Origin: Hypomesus transpacificus
Lineage: Eukaryota; Chordata; Actinopteri; Osmeriformes; Osmeridae
Direction of reading: 5' to 3'
Assembly: GCF_021917145.1 (NCBI RefSeq)
Contig: NC_061074.1
Coordinates: 12,815,772-12,879,771, forward strand
Length of the DNA stretch: 64,000 nt
The notes under the pieces were generated by a model. That model was not told the DNA's origin. It saw nothing but the letters and a program-made list of their open reading frames with translations, and made no database searches. Of this stretch, positions 11,029-25,337 are shown in pieces; position 1 is the stretch's first letter; each line of letters opens with the position of its first letter. The translations under genes and the position numbers were made by a program.

Positions 11029-14000
11029 ATGGCGATACAACAAAGGACGGCTTTTTTCTTCCTCTTTTTTAGCGTCAGTAAGTTATTTCTCTTTACTATA
11101 ACGGTTTTAACTTTACGCGACATGCATCGCAATTAAATCACACCGATGCTTTGTTAATATTGACATTGTAGACTTGTGCTACTACTACACGCTGCAACCT
11201 GTCTTACACTTTTGCTACAAATCAAATAGCTAAATAATATTAACACTATAGCAGAACGTTATCTATAATAATAGTGCGGCGTGCAAAGGGTTTGAAATTG
11301 CTCCGCATACCTTTGCTATTGTAGTAGTGAGCCACACCATAGCTATCGTCCATTCAAACTCCAACATTTCCAGACCCCATTATCGTCCACGACCGTTTCT
11401 TCCGTTAATTCTTAAAGAAGATATGCAGCAGCAATGAAAGAAAGTAACTCACTGATATGTACACAGCTTATATTTCTGCACACCAAATTACAGCCTCTTA
11501 CTTTGAGATTGGAGTGGGTAAACACGCTCTCAAACCGTATGTGTAGCATCTGCCTTGCGCAGCTTCAAACTTGAGAATTCTCCATTGAAAGTGGTTGGAC
11601 GAACGATAATGGGGCCCCTTGGCTAACTGCTAAAATGTGGAAAATAACATTTCTGGGCACATCCAAATTGAATTTTAAAACGGGAATATTATAATATAGG
11701 TGTGTATCTATATACTAAAGTACAATGCTGTGACATTACGTTTTTATGTCGACGTTTTCGTAAAATCTCTGACGAGCGTCGAGAGCTAGGTGGACGATAA
11801 AGGGACCCCGCTATTGGCTAGTCTAGCTATCTGGCAAGCTAACGCACTTATGTAGGCAGGATAAAGCAGGAGACTGGCTACCTTGCTAGATAGTTGTTTG
11901 TTGAATGTTGTAGTGTAGGTCGAGCTGACAGTGAGTCAAATGCAAGAGTAGTCAGCTGGTTTAACACTGACCAGCTTGTGAGCAAGAAAATCATGAGTTA
12001 TACTGAGCACCAATAGATTACTGTATCTGAGACTTGTTACCAACAGTTCTATATTCTGATAGATAGTTGCTGAAACTTTACAAAATGAAATTATATGGAA
12101 AGAAAAAAGTCCTATCTGCGTTATTGCTGTACATTTCAGCTAGGCTACTGTGTGATGTGAGTGAATTGTCAGTGTGTTTCAGTGGATTTGCTGGAATGCC
12201 TGGGAATTGTTTATTTTAAAGTAATGGATCAACAGCAAGGAGATGGGAATAGAGGTTTATTTTATTTTTCAGTTTTGGTTTATTAAGAGGATTGTACAGT
12301 GTGGCTACTTAACAGAGCATTTTACTCAGAGTAGGATATAGATTTACTGTTTCTGCATTATAATAACCAGAGGGATTAGATTGAAATGGTCTTTTGAATA
12401 TCGTCAAACATCTGTTACATTATTTCCCCCCTATTGTACTGTTTTAAGACACAGACAGTGTAGATGTTCAACTCTTCACATAATGATGATCATTTCTTTA
12501 TATAATGAGTAAAGAAGTGTTTTTAAATGTTAAGCTTATGTGGAATGCTTGTATTGTAGGAATACAATAGCAATCAGCCATTGTCTTTTTAATTGACCAT
12601 GGGGATTCTCTCCCACGGTCTGAAACTGTCTGGGAAAACAAACAAAGCCTTATGTAGCCAGTGTACAAACTGGATCAGTCTAGTGACCATGACATGAAGA
12701 CGCTACTAGGAAATTAGTCAAAATCAGAGAATTCTAAAGCGATAGCAGCATGCCTTAAACAGCAACTTATTGTTTATTGTTTTGGGCCAGCCAGGCTACT
12801 CATAATAGTTCAGTTAAATGTTTTGATTGAGTCTTTGGAACATTATTTCAATGGTTTGGTTGACGTGTGGGACAAATCTCTGCTTTGCCACAGGATGATT
12901 TGCTGGACAAGCATTCCTCGTGTCTCTCAACATGACCAGTCACAGCTGGGGGTAAAAATAGCCCTTGATATACAGGGCTGGGAAAGTTTGCTGTTGAGAC
13001 CTGAGAGTCACATCTCATCACTGTATCCACAGCTGTGCTCATATGACTGGTTGCTCTAGTTTGGCTGTACGTGCATTTTCTACTTTAGGAACTAGTCTTG
13101 CCCAGCCCCACTAGTCATGCCCACCCCCAACAAGAAAATAACAGTGAGAGTGGCATTCAAATAGTCTACTCTACAGTGCCCTGTCCTACAACTAGTCGGT
13201 TGTTGTCTGATGAATTAAGAAATTGTAGACAATTTCATGTTCATCATAATTTTTTTTTAACCCAATAAGCCTACTATTTAATCAACTGCTGAGTGCTTTT
13301 ATCTGTCTGGATTATACTTCTGAGATGCATAATATGCTTAGATGATATTACATTACAGTCTGATTTCAGCCCTCATTAGAAGTCCTTCACATCGCCCACA
13401 CAGAGGGAGTGAATGTTTTCATTACCCAGCATGAGACTCTTAGCAGCTATTATACCTCCTCATTATTTAGTCTTACACTGGTTTGTAGACTACAGAGGCT
13501 AAAAGACACGGAGGAATACTGATCCCTCCAATATTTCAGCAATGCTCAGTTTGCCTCTTGTGGTGTTTAACTTTTAGTTGGACAAGACACACAAACATTC
13601 AAATGCAGCTAGGCTGTTGTCTGACCCCAGATGCAGCCATCTTTACCTGTATGTTTTTAAATTGCGCTAAACCTTATATCAGGTTCTGTGTCTGATTGGC
13701 ATTGACACTGGACTGTGTCATCGGTGTTAGCAACTTTTTTTGTCTTTGACAGGTTACATTCCATCTCTGGCTGTGATCCTGCGCACTACGGACAAGACTG
13801 TCTGGGCTAATGAATTTGAGAGTAAGTTGTTTAAAAAAAGGCCCCTTCCAAGTATAAGACAGTTCATATTCAATTTGCAGTCTGACACAGACTTTTCTTT
13901 TCAGCTATTGAACTGACCTGTTTGATAGAGTCCATATCAACAAACAATCCCAGAATTGAATGGAAGAAAATAAAAAAAGGAGTCGTCAGTTATGTATACT

Positions 14001-15602
14001 TTCAGAATCGGATTTCAGGTAATTATTCCTTGAAGCACAAAACCAGCCAGCCATGTTAGAGTACACTGTAGGCCTAGGTTATAACCATACTGTTTTATCA
14101 GGAGACTTGGAGCACAGAGCACAGCTCAGAGAGCCAGCCAACCTCCTGATCCTCAACACAAGCCGGTCTGACACTGCAGAGTATCGCTGTGAGGTCGCTG
14201 CCATCGACGACCAAAGGGACTTTGATGAGATCCTCATCAGTCTTGCAGTCAGAGGCAAGCACATGGTTTCATATTTCTTCTACTAAACAGTCTCGGGATT
14301 GTGACCTTTGTGTATGTCAATGATGCTGTGGACAGTACTTTGCAGTAAAGGTTATGATTGTGTGTGGTGTGTAGTAAAGCCAGTGGTGCCAAGATGCAGT
14401 GTGCCCGTGGCAGTGACAGTAGGCACGTCCTCTGAGCTACGCTGCCTAGAGAATGAGGGCTTTCCTGCCCCACAGTACAGCTGGTTCCACAACAACGAGG
14501 AACTTCCTCTTGATCCTAAGAACAGCATCAAGTTCATCAACTCTTCCTACTCTATCAACTCTGACACAGGAGGCCTGGTGAGTTATGGCCAACGGGTTAG
14601 AACAATGTTGCTTGATGACATGAGGACTTATTGTTGCGTTTTCTTCACTTTACTTTTTGACTTCACTTTTTCTCCTAATCCACTTTTAGAAGTAGATGTT
14701 AGAGGGTACATTTGATCAATTTTTTGGGTGTGTGCAGAAATTCCGGAGGGTTCGGAAAGAGGACGCTGGGGAGTACTATTGCCAAGCGAAGAATGACGCG
14801 GGATCCTCCCAGTGCCCCCCACAGAAGATGGAAGTCTGTGAGTGCCATAACCTAACAGGCGGCTGACATTCTTACCAGTAGGATGCAGTAATGTTAAATT
14901 TAGCTGCCCCGTGTTACACAAGACATGCCATTGTGCATTGCAGGTTTTGCCAGTGAGTCATGTGAGTCCACTGTAGTGCCGTGACAGTAAATCACAACGG
15001 TTGTCATCTCTTTAATAGGGACACTCCAAGGTCGTTTTCTTTTTAAACATGTGGGGATGTTTAATCTCTGTGTCGTCTTTTGTTGTCGTGTTTTTCCAGA
15101 TGATGTTGACATTTTGGGGATATTCCTGAAGTCGTTTGGAGCAGTAGTGGCCATGATATGTGTGACAGTTGGAGTTTGTCATGCCCATAAACATGGCTGC
15201 TTCTCCAGCAAGGATCAAGAAGGGAACAAGTGAGTGGCAATAAGTGGCACAATATAGGAACAAATATGAGTATTTTGGGACATCATTCCCTTAAGAATTC
15301 TATACAACCGTATATGGGGAAGGCTCAGTGGTATATTGAGGTTCTATTAATACATTTAAAATGGTTTAATAGTTCTTTGGAAATGATGGACTGATTTTGT
15401 CTTTCAGCTATAAACTGCCAGCACAGGATGATGGTGTGGACTATGGTGATGCAGATGAGGTGAGTAAATTTACCTTTGCACGAAATAAGAGTGCTCAATT
15501 AATTAAGCTATATTTTGATATAAAATGTACACCATTAATCAATTTGTGATGTAATGTATCCATCAGGGTCACTTCAGACACAAATCATCATTTGTAATTT
15601 AA
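11029..15602 (+). CDS. jam3: Junctional adhesion molecule 3 (JAM-C)
   Basis: Nine coding exons: 11029-11077, 13753-13821, 13905-14018, 14102-14254, 14375-14577, 14738-14837, 15100-15229, 15408-15459, 15567-15602. They sum to 906 nt (301 residues plus stop) and all phases agree. JAM3 is a two-Ig-domain type I membrane protein of tight junctions, endothelium and germ cells that binds itself and JAM2. Visible features: signal peptide encoded by exon 1 and the start of exon 2; Ig-V with Cys45-Cys107; the JAM homophilic R-I-E motif at 56-58; second Ig domain with Cys152-Cys211 plus an extra Cys136/Cys222 pair; membrane segment about 234-256; and a C-terminus ending HKSSFVI, the PDZ ligand that in JAM-C binds PAR3/ZO-1. 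The FRHKSSFVI end matches JAM3 better than JAM1 or JAM2. Oddities are a GC donor after exon 4 and a Lys within the membrane segment. Introns 2 and 3 are only 83 nt each. Confidence 0.95.
11078..13752 (+). other. jam3: jam3 intron 1
   Basis: A 2.7-kb first intron with a GTAAGT donor and a GACAG acceptor. I see no coding exon, SINE or clear motif in it. Its first few hundred bases may still contain promoter-proximal elements. Confidence 0.8.
14255..14374 (+). other. jam3: GC-AG intron 4 of jam3
   Basis: The exon ends ...GTCAGAG and the intron begins GCAAGC and ends GTGTAG. Joining GTC AGA G to TA AAG CCA restores Val-Arg-Val-Lys-Pro-Val, the expected link between the two Ig domains. No GT donor nearby preserves the frame. 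The AG|GCAAG context is the strong consensus typical of GC donors. If the intron is retained, the frame meets TAA at 14284-14286, which would give a secreted single-Ig form. Confidence 0.85.
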
Positions 15603-16400
15603 AATCAGAACAAGAAGGCAGAGAATGAGGACAGAAGAAGACACTGAAGACAGAGGCAAATTCTTACGGACTAGCTTTGTGTAAGAAATCTGAGCTGTAA
15701 GATTGTGCATTTTTCTCTTATGTGCATTAGCATTTGCCCAACAAGCTAAAGTGCATTAGCTTTTGCTCAACAAGCTTGCCAAAGTTATCATAATAATGTG
15801 AACCATTATTTTGCTATTACTTTCTGATAGACATTTGCCATTTAATGTCATTTGTAACTATATTTCAGCACAAGGTTTTATTTCTTCAGTCATCACTGTC
15901 AACAGTACCATTTCAAATCTGTGACACTTGAGCTTTGATCAATATGCTCATGTTCAACTAATGCTGGAACATTCCCTCACAACGTTTTTGAAAAATATCC
16001 CTTTTTTACGTCCTTCTATTTCTACACCGTACACTGAACATGTTTTGTTAGAAATGTCTGTCAAAACCTCTAACTGCAGGTTTGCCTGGTTTATGTTCCT
16101 ATGGTAAGGTTGTGTCAGTTTCTTTTGTATATAGTTATTGTATACAGACAACATGTCGACAAATAAGGCTTATAAACTCACAGAGTTAAAAGGCACAATT
16201 GTATAGTCTTCAATGTGCTAAATAGAGACAATTAATCTCTTATGACAAGATAACTGCTGAAACAGGTTATACAGTATATCCTATAAATGCTGCAACTCAA
16301 GATATACTACAGTATACATGTAAGTATGATTTCAGAGTGCCGTTTTTGTGTACAAGTGACCTTCTGTTCTTACAAATCATTTAATAAAAATATATTGGAC
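15603..16400 (+). other. jam3: jam3 3' UTR
   Basis: Non-coding sequence after the TAA stop. An AATAAA hexamer at 16383-16388 is the most likely polyadenylation signal. A further AATAAA at about 16719 could serve a longer form. Confidence 0.6.
16383..16388 (+). terminator. jam3: jam3 polyadenylation signal
   Basis: Canonical AATAAA about 780 nt after the jam3 stop, followed by a T/G-containing stretch (TTGGACATATTGTCC) that could act as a downstream element. Confidence 0.55.
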
Positions 16401-17345
16401 ATATTGTCCACATTGACTTAGTATTATGTACATAATTGTTTCTTTTTTTAAATTAATTTTCGCTAACACAGTACACAATATTGTACTCATAACAACAAAA
16501 CTACAGTGTGTATACCTTATATCAGTATTATTACTGTATGCATAATAAGGATTAACAATCCATTTAAAAAATGTAAATAGTTTTATTCATCAATGTTTTT
16601 TTTTTCCACTGGTCTAATTTCTAACATGTAACTACTCAGGAATTGTTAAATATGTTCATCATTCATTGGTTGTTGTGTAAGAACTAAATACTGTTAATGT
16701 TTCATTTTCATTTAGAAAATAAAGATACAAGTAACTGACGTTGAGACCTTTACTTTGTAGTAACAGTAAGTCTTTTATTTTGAAACATAAGTAAACCCGG
16801 AAGTGGATAACGAGAGGAAATGATCGTTTGACAACATATGACATTACATTAAAGCGTCTCAGAAAAGATAGCTACAATTTAGCTATCAATCCAACGCCGA
16901 TTGCTTTCCAAAGGAATCATCAAGACACTACTAATCGGCATCGATTTGTATTGTGTAGATAGTTTAAATCCAAAGGAAAAACGTCCGTTTTTAATTTAAA
17001 AGGAACCTAACAGTACTCTGCGCATTCTGATAGACTGCGTTGCATTTACTTAATCGTTGGTTGTGGCTGATAACTGTCACGGTAGTCAAATCTAAACCGT
17101 CAATTACATTTGTATCATTATCTCCACAGACCTCCTGTTTGTATGCGCAAAGCGAAGAAGCAGCGTAAGGACTGATCCATAGCCAACCTCGGTGACAAAC
17201 AAATTGGCGTATTGCACTTCGTGCTAATGAACAGCCCAAATTGATAAAACATTGGACACTCCAAGTGTCTCATACAATCCTTTAAAAGTATCAGAAAAGG
17301 GATTAATCTCAGGCGTTCTTGGATCCCATTATCCAAGCTTTAAAT
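16401..17345. other. jam3-vps26b intergenic interval and vps26b promoter
   Basis: Fewer than 950 bases separate the jam3 polyadenylation signal from the vps26b ATG. The left half is AT-rich. The right half contains CCGGAAGTG at about 16798, an ETS-type site, and CpGs around 16890-17180, so the vps26b promoter probably lies here. No exon of ncapd3, which occupies this position in human, is visible on either strand. Confidence 0.5.
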
Positions 17346-19187
17346 ATGAGTTTTTTCAGTTTTGGCCAGAGTGCAGAAGTTGACGTTGTTCTGAATGATG
17401 CAGAGACACGAAAGAAAGCTGAACATAAGACTGAAGATGGAAAGAAAGACAAGTATTTTCTCTTCTATGACGGGGAGACAGTGAGTGGAAAGGTGAACGT
17501 AACTCTCAAGAACCCTGGGAAAAGACTCGAACATCAAGGAATCAAAATAGAATTTGTTGGACAAATCGGTGGGTACATATAACTGCAGATAAACTGATGC
17601 ACATGTTGCACATACAACAAACTTCAGAATAACATTTACTATGCTGCCTAGTTAAACCCAGCATTGACCCATTAGGGGAAATATTCATCAATACCGATTT
17701 TAAATTTGGAATGTAAAATGCATGTCCTTACTTTTTAGAACTCTACTATGACCGAGGAAACCACCATGAGTTTGTTTCCCTGGTGAAAGATCTTGCAAGG
17801 CCAGGTGAACTCACCCAGTCACAGACCTTTGACTTTGAGTTCACCCATGTTGAGAAACCCTATGAGTCTTACACAGGCCAGAATGTCAAGCTACGGTAAG
17901 TGAAAGCACAGCTTTAACATTCCTTTGTGAATCAATAACCTAGGTTCATCTTTGACCTGTCATGTGCAGTGCTCACAGTTACACTTCAATAATTTCAATG
18001 AGTAAAGAAATGTTTTAGGCTACATGATTCCACACAGGTGACACATAAAGCTATTATTAAACTTATTAAAACTGATTTAATCACTAAGTCCCCACATTCT
18101 GATATATAATCAGTATATATTCGTGTTGATGTTGAGTTCAGTTGGTTGTCTTATGCAATTGGTTCCTCTTTCAGGTACTTCCTCCGGGCTACAGTGAGCA
18201 GGAGACTGAATGACATCAGCAAAGAGATGGATATTGTGGTACACACACTCAGCACATACCCAGAGCTCAACTCTTCCATAAAGATGGAAGTGGGAATTGA
18301 AGACTGTCTTCATATTGAGTTTGAGTACAACAAATCCAAGTAAGGTCCAATTCCCACCTTGTCTTTAAATGTGTACCTGTGCATCATGTACCCTTATATT
18401 CTGTCCAGCTTCCACAAGTTGCCAGACAGTCTAATTCCTCTATTTGTCTTTCCACAGATACCACCTGAAAGATGTGATTGTGGGTAAAATCTACTTCCTA
18501 CTGGTGAGGATTAAGATTAAGCACATGGAGATTGACATAATCAAACGTGAGACAACAGGCACTGGTCCAAGTGTGTACCATGAAAACGACACCATCGCTA
18601 AATATGAGATAATGGATGGTGCACCAGTCAGAGGTAAATACCATGATGATGTTTACCAGTAGATAAAGTGCTTTCAGTCACTCAGTCGGTCCTTCCTCTT
18701 CTTTTCTCTGACTGCATTTTGCATTTTAGGAGAATCTATTCCAATCAGGTTGTTCTTAGCTGGCTATGAGATGACTCCTACCATGCGAGACATCAACAAG
18801 AAGTTCTCAGTGCGTTACTACCTAAACCTGGTGCTAATCGACGAAGAAGAGAGGCGCTACTTTAAACAGCAGGTGAGTTTTCTGATTTTATACGGGTTGT
18901 AGTAATGCGTTCAAGGTAATTTGGGTAGATTTTGGAAGTGGATAGGGATCATTTTACATTACAAACAGTAGGGAATTCCAACCTTTTCCTAAACAAGTGA
19001 TTAATCCCACCTTGAGTTATCCTAACACAATCACTCCTTCCTCTTCAAGGAAATTACACTCTGGAGGAAAGGTGACGTGGTGAGGAAGAGTATGTCCCAC
19101 CAGGCTATCATAGGAGCCCAGCGGTTTGAGGGCTCGGCCAGTTCAGAGAGCGCACTGGAGCAGGCGGCAAGGGAGGACAGCGGCTAA
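17346..19187 (+). CDS. vps26b: Vacuolar protein sorting 26B, retromer subunit
   Basis: Six coding exons: 17346-17568, 17739-17895, 18175-18339, 18458-18633, 18730-18872, 19050-19187. They total 1002 nt (333 residues plus stop); human VPS26B has 336. VPS26 is the arrestin-fold subunit of retromer (with VPS35 and VPS29), acting on the cytosolic face of endosomes to recycle membrane cargo. The sequence opens MSFFSFGQSAEVDVVLNDAE and keeps the strongly conserved stretches KYFLFYDGETVSGKV, ELYYDRGNHHEFVSLVKDLA, IKMEVGIEDCLHIEFEYNKS and KFSVRYYLNLVLIDEEERRY. VVHTLSTYPELNSS and the Gly-Asp-Val-Val-Arg-Lys-Ser-Met-Ser-His tail identify the B rather than the A paralogue. The tail after QRFEG differs from human VPS26B, which is the usual variable part of the family. 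All splice sites are GT-AG and every phase closes. Confidence 0.97.
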
Positions 19188-20436
19188 AGCTGCAGTCCTT
19201 CATTAACCTCACGGAAGACTGGCGTCTGAGGAAGAGTAGTTGAGGCACCTGTCAGCTCACATCATCACTGTTGAAGCAGCCCTTCTGTTTATTACAGCTG
19301 CTGAGTGAAGGGAGAGGGGGACCATGAAGGGAAACTGGATATACACACATGAACAATGAAAAATATGTCTGCATTTGGCAACACGGATGGCTGCAGGATG
19401 CAGACTAACCTCTTTCTCGACACACTTCTCCAATTAAAGTTAAGCCAACTACATGTTTAAACCTTCCCTGTGTGACGACTAAAATAAGCATATTATACTG
19501 TCCTTTTTATTTCTTATCTCCTAATGACCAACTCTAATTTGTCACGAAATCCATTTCTAACTTTGGCTTTCTAAATGATTATCTGTACAGAATGATGTAC
19601 GGCCATAGGGAATTTAAATCATGAGAAACGACAATGCATTTTTAACATTCCACACCCAAACTAATGCATTCCTGCAATTTGATGTGGTTAAGAACTCTTA
19701 AAGAATAACTTTGCACTGGTGTTTTCTTTGCTTCTCATTCTCTGGTAATTCATTGTATGTGTCAAGATTGCACAAAGAAATATTCAGAGATTCTGTTGCA
19801 TCAAACATGTAAGGTCTGCCGTCTTTGTTGAATGAGAGTTCAAAAGTATTGTTCCATACATGTTTGTCCTGTAAATAAGAGCAGCTATTGTATTCTCATG
19901 CCCCTTTTAGCTCTCATACAAAGTGATTTGCTAATACAGTTAAGTCTGTGCCATAGAATCAGTTAGCTTCACTTCAGCATTCCAATAGTGTTAGCAAAGG
20001 CAGGGGTATATTGTGCTTGTGTTTGAGGTCTGATAGTGAGAAGTCTTCTATATTCCACACTAGAGACTTGAAATGTTGTGCCTATAAGTGTATCTAGCAA
20101 ATGAAATCCTCTTGCCCCTAACACATACCTTAAAGCTTGTTTTAACCTGAAAGATCGATCTGTCTATTTTTTGTGCTCTCCAAATAACTAATAAATGATC
20201 CTCTGTCCCTAAAACATAAGTAAATTGATGCCAAATTCTGTTTGATGTGTCAGTCTGGTCTTTGCTTTTAGAAACAATATTTAGACATTTTAAAAATAAA
20301 ATGTATTAAACAGTATTTGGTATAAGAACACAATTTGGTATTTATGACAATGTTTACAATCAGTATACACATGAGTTGAGTTAGTAGTTCTGAGTGTTTT
20401 CAGGTTATGCCAGTTGGTCATCATCTCCATGTCATT
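19188..20436. other. vps26b 3' UTR and convergent gap to thyn1
   Basis: About 1.25 kb between the vps26b stop and the thyn1 stop on the opposite strand. Plus-strand AATAAA hexamers occur at 20190-20195 and 20295-20300, and an ATTAAA near 19433 could give a short form. I found no canonical AATAAA on the minus strand within this gap, so thyn1 may use a variant signal or extend antisense into the vps26b 3' UTR. Confidence 0.55.
20190..20195 (+). terminator. vps26b: vps26b polyadenylation signal candidate
   Basis: AATAAA about 1 kb after the vps26b stop, followed by a T/G-rich run (TTTGATGTGTCAGTCTGG region). A second AATAAA lies about 105 nt further on. Confidence 0.5.
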
Positions 20437-21933
20437 TCAAGACCGCTCTTGATTCTCCAAACTCAAGACAAAATCAAATTCCTCTGATAAGGAGAGAAAT
20501 AAACTTATGAAATTGTGATTTTTACTATGTACAAAGTACTACTTACATTTACATTTAGTCATTTAGCAGACGCTCTTATCCAGAGCGACTTACAGTAAAT
20601 ACAGGGACATTCCCCCCGAGGCAAGTAGGGTGAAGTGCCTTGCCCAAGGACACAACGTCATTTGGCACGGCGGGGAATCGATCCAGCAACCTTCTGATTA
20701 CTAGCCCGACTTCCTCACCGCTCCGCCATCTGAATCCCATACTACTGTATATGAACTCACCAGTAGTAAGGGGTTGGACGGAAAGTCTTGCTCTTGTGAA
20801 CAGAGACATGTCCTTCAGCGGCCCTCCTTTAGCCTTGTGCTGCTGGTGGTACTTTTTTAGCTCTGACAGAGGGATAAAACGCTTCATCATCCTTTCAAAG
20901 TGAATGTCCACCTGTCAGACAAACACAAAAACAAGATGGAGGAAAGCCTTTGGCACAAGGTTGTGTTTGAGAACACCAACTATGAATTGGATTACATGTC
21001 CTTACCATACTCCATTTGGGATTGTCTAGCGTGCTGGAGGGATCATAATGGACATCTTTCTTATCAAACTGAGTGTGGTCCACGTATGCTTCCTTTACGA
21101 CCTATAGTATGATAGACAGCATGTGACAGCTACGTACTAATCTTCACAAGGTACATTCCTACCAATAGAAGAAACACGTCTCACTTTCATTAGACCAGCT
21201 ACTCCAGGCTCTTTACAGTTGCTGTGGTAAAAGAAGGCAAGCTGTCCTTCTTTCATGTCTCTCATGAAGTTGCGTGCCTGCAAACAATGAAACGTATTAA
21301 CTCGAAGCTGCGAACAACTTGTTTCACTGACCACTCGTGACACTTCCAACACTACATCCGACATCTTCCAGCTGGTTAACAGTGTGATCTTCGGTGTAAG
21401 ATTACGCTACTTGATAGTTTCTGACACCGTCCCAGCACCCGGTTTGGTTTGGTTGAGCCTTCAGATCTTCAATGCCAAACTGTAAGAGAGCAGATATTGT
21501 TCTTACAACGCTGAATAAAGTGCCCTTGATTCAACGTACACAGTTTAGTGACGATTACCTTCACATCTATGCCGTTTTCAAACCGACTGTCAGGCTCTGA
21601 CTTCATCAACCAGTGGCAGTACTGTGGACGGCTAGGGGGTTCTTTTGTTCTTACATTCTCCTTAGGCATCTCACGGGTCGATGCCTTTCTTTTACCTCTG
21701 ACTCTTGAGCCAGGCTCTTCTGAAGGTGAGTACTCCCCCTGGCCATCATTTACTGCCTGCTCATCGTCCCCTGGGTGGCACATAACAACCTAAATGTTGC
21801 TCCTAAATAAACAAACAATACCATGCAGACCATTTTCACTGCATTCACATATCAGATCAAATTACATGAATTCCATACGTGACTTTGTTGTTCTTGCATT
21901 CCCATTCCCACGTGTCCTTTTCTTAGGTGGCAT
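20437..21933 (-). CDS. thyn1: Thymocyte nuclear protein 1 (EVE domain)
   Basis: Seven exons on the minus strand: 21879-21933, 21559-21770, 21411-21479, 21185-21277, 21006-21101, 20761-20911, 20437-20483. They sum to 723 nt (240 residues plus stop); human THYN1 has 225. THYN1 is a nuclear protein with an EVE domain of the PUA-like fold, a group proposed to read modified cytosines. The N-terminus MPPKKRTR is basic, consistent with nuclear localisation, and is followed by a low-complexity linker. The EVE domain runs from about residue 71 to the end and contains HWLMKSEP, CWDGVRNYQARNFMRDMK, AFFYHSNCKEPGVAGLMK, DNPKWSM and RMMKRFIPLSELK. The last exon, EEFDFVLSLENQERS plus stop, is found only by splicing across a SINE-filled intron; reading straight on gives a false C-terminus. 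The exon 2 acceptor (CCACCCAG) was chosen because it is the one that fits the exon 1 phase, but its pyrimidine tract is poor, so the N-terminus is less certain. Confidence 0.93.
20542..20740 (-). mobile_element. tRNA-derived SINE inside the last thyn1 intron
   Basis: On the minus strand the element begins with a tRNA-like head (ATGGCGGAGCGGTGAGGAAG, then GGATCGATTCCCCG as B box), continues with TGTCCTTGGGCAAGGCACTT and ends GGATAAGAGCGTCTGCTAAA followed by TGACTAAATGTAAATGTAA. It fills about 200 of the 277 bases of this intron, in the same orientation as thyn1. It is very similar to the copy at 57640-57834, implying recent activity of the family. Confidence 0.92.
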
Positions 21934-22392
21934 ATCTGAAAATGTTTAGAATGAATGTTAAGCAAATGCACTGTAGCTAACAAGCACTCCAAAAATCCTT
22001 AAAACCGTGTCTCAATAATCCCATGAACCCTAGAACGACACATGAATCACGATGCATAAGAAAATATTTGAAAGCATAAAACAAACTTTTAGCGTTGACC
22101 AACCAGCGTGTGTCTGAACTCAACGTTGTATCACGTGATAGTAACGTAACAAAACAAAGCTAAGCTATTCCTACAAAATTGGTGCGGCTGCGAACAAATC
22201 TACCATCGTATGCGACAAGAATTGTGTCTTATGTCTTGAATATTTTTTCATACAGTCTTACTTTACAGCATTTGTTAGTAAAGCGCGATTATGTTCCTAA
22301 TCCATTAGACGTCCATTTTTTGTAGTTGCAAAAGTAGAACTACATTTCCATACAAGCAAGGTGACACTGCTGCAGTTTGATAACCAACCAAC
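21934..22392. promoter_or_regulatory. Bidirectional thyn1/acad8 promoter interval
   Basis: The ATGs of thyn1 (minus) and acad8 (plus) are separated by only 459 bases, so both promoters must lie here or overlap. ACTACATTTCC at 22339-22349 resembles the ZNF143/THAP11 site (ACTACAATTCC), common in head-to-head housekeeping promoters. A complementary TGTAGTTGC arm just upstream forms an imperfect palindrome with it. No TATA box is placed convincingly for either gene. Confidence 0.65.

Positions 22393-25337
<2,945 letters not shown>

Noticed and set aside
20576..20760. Extension of the thyn1 frame to a C-terminus ending in VFTVSRSG
   Set aside because: This part is intron and SINE. A consensus GTGAGT donor at 20760 and an in-phase last exon at 20437-20483 restore the family C-terminus.
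21771..21789. thyn1 exon 2 starting at the TTTAG acceptor, giving VVMCHPG
   Set aside because: That start is phase 0, but exon 1 ends in phase 1. The CCACCCAG acceptor at 21771-21772 is the one that joins in frame.
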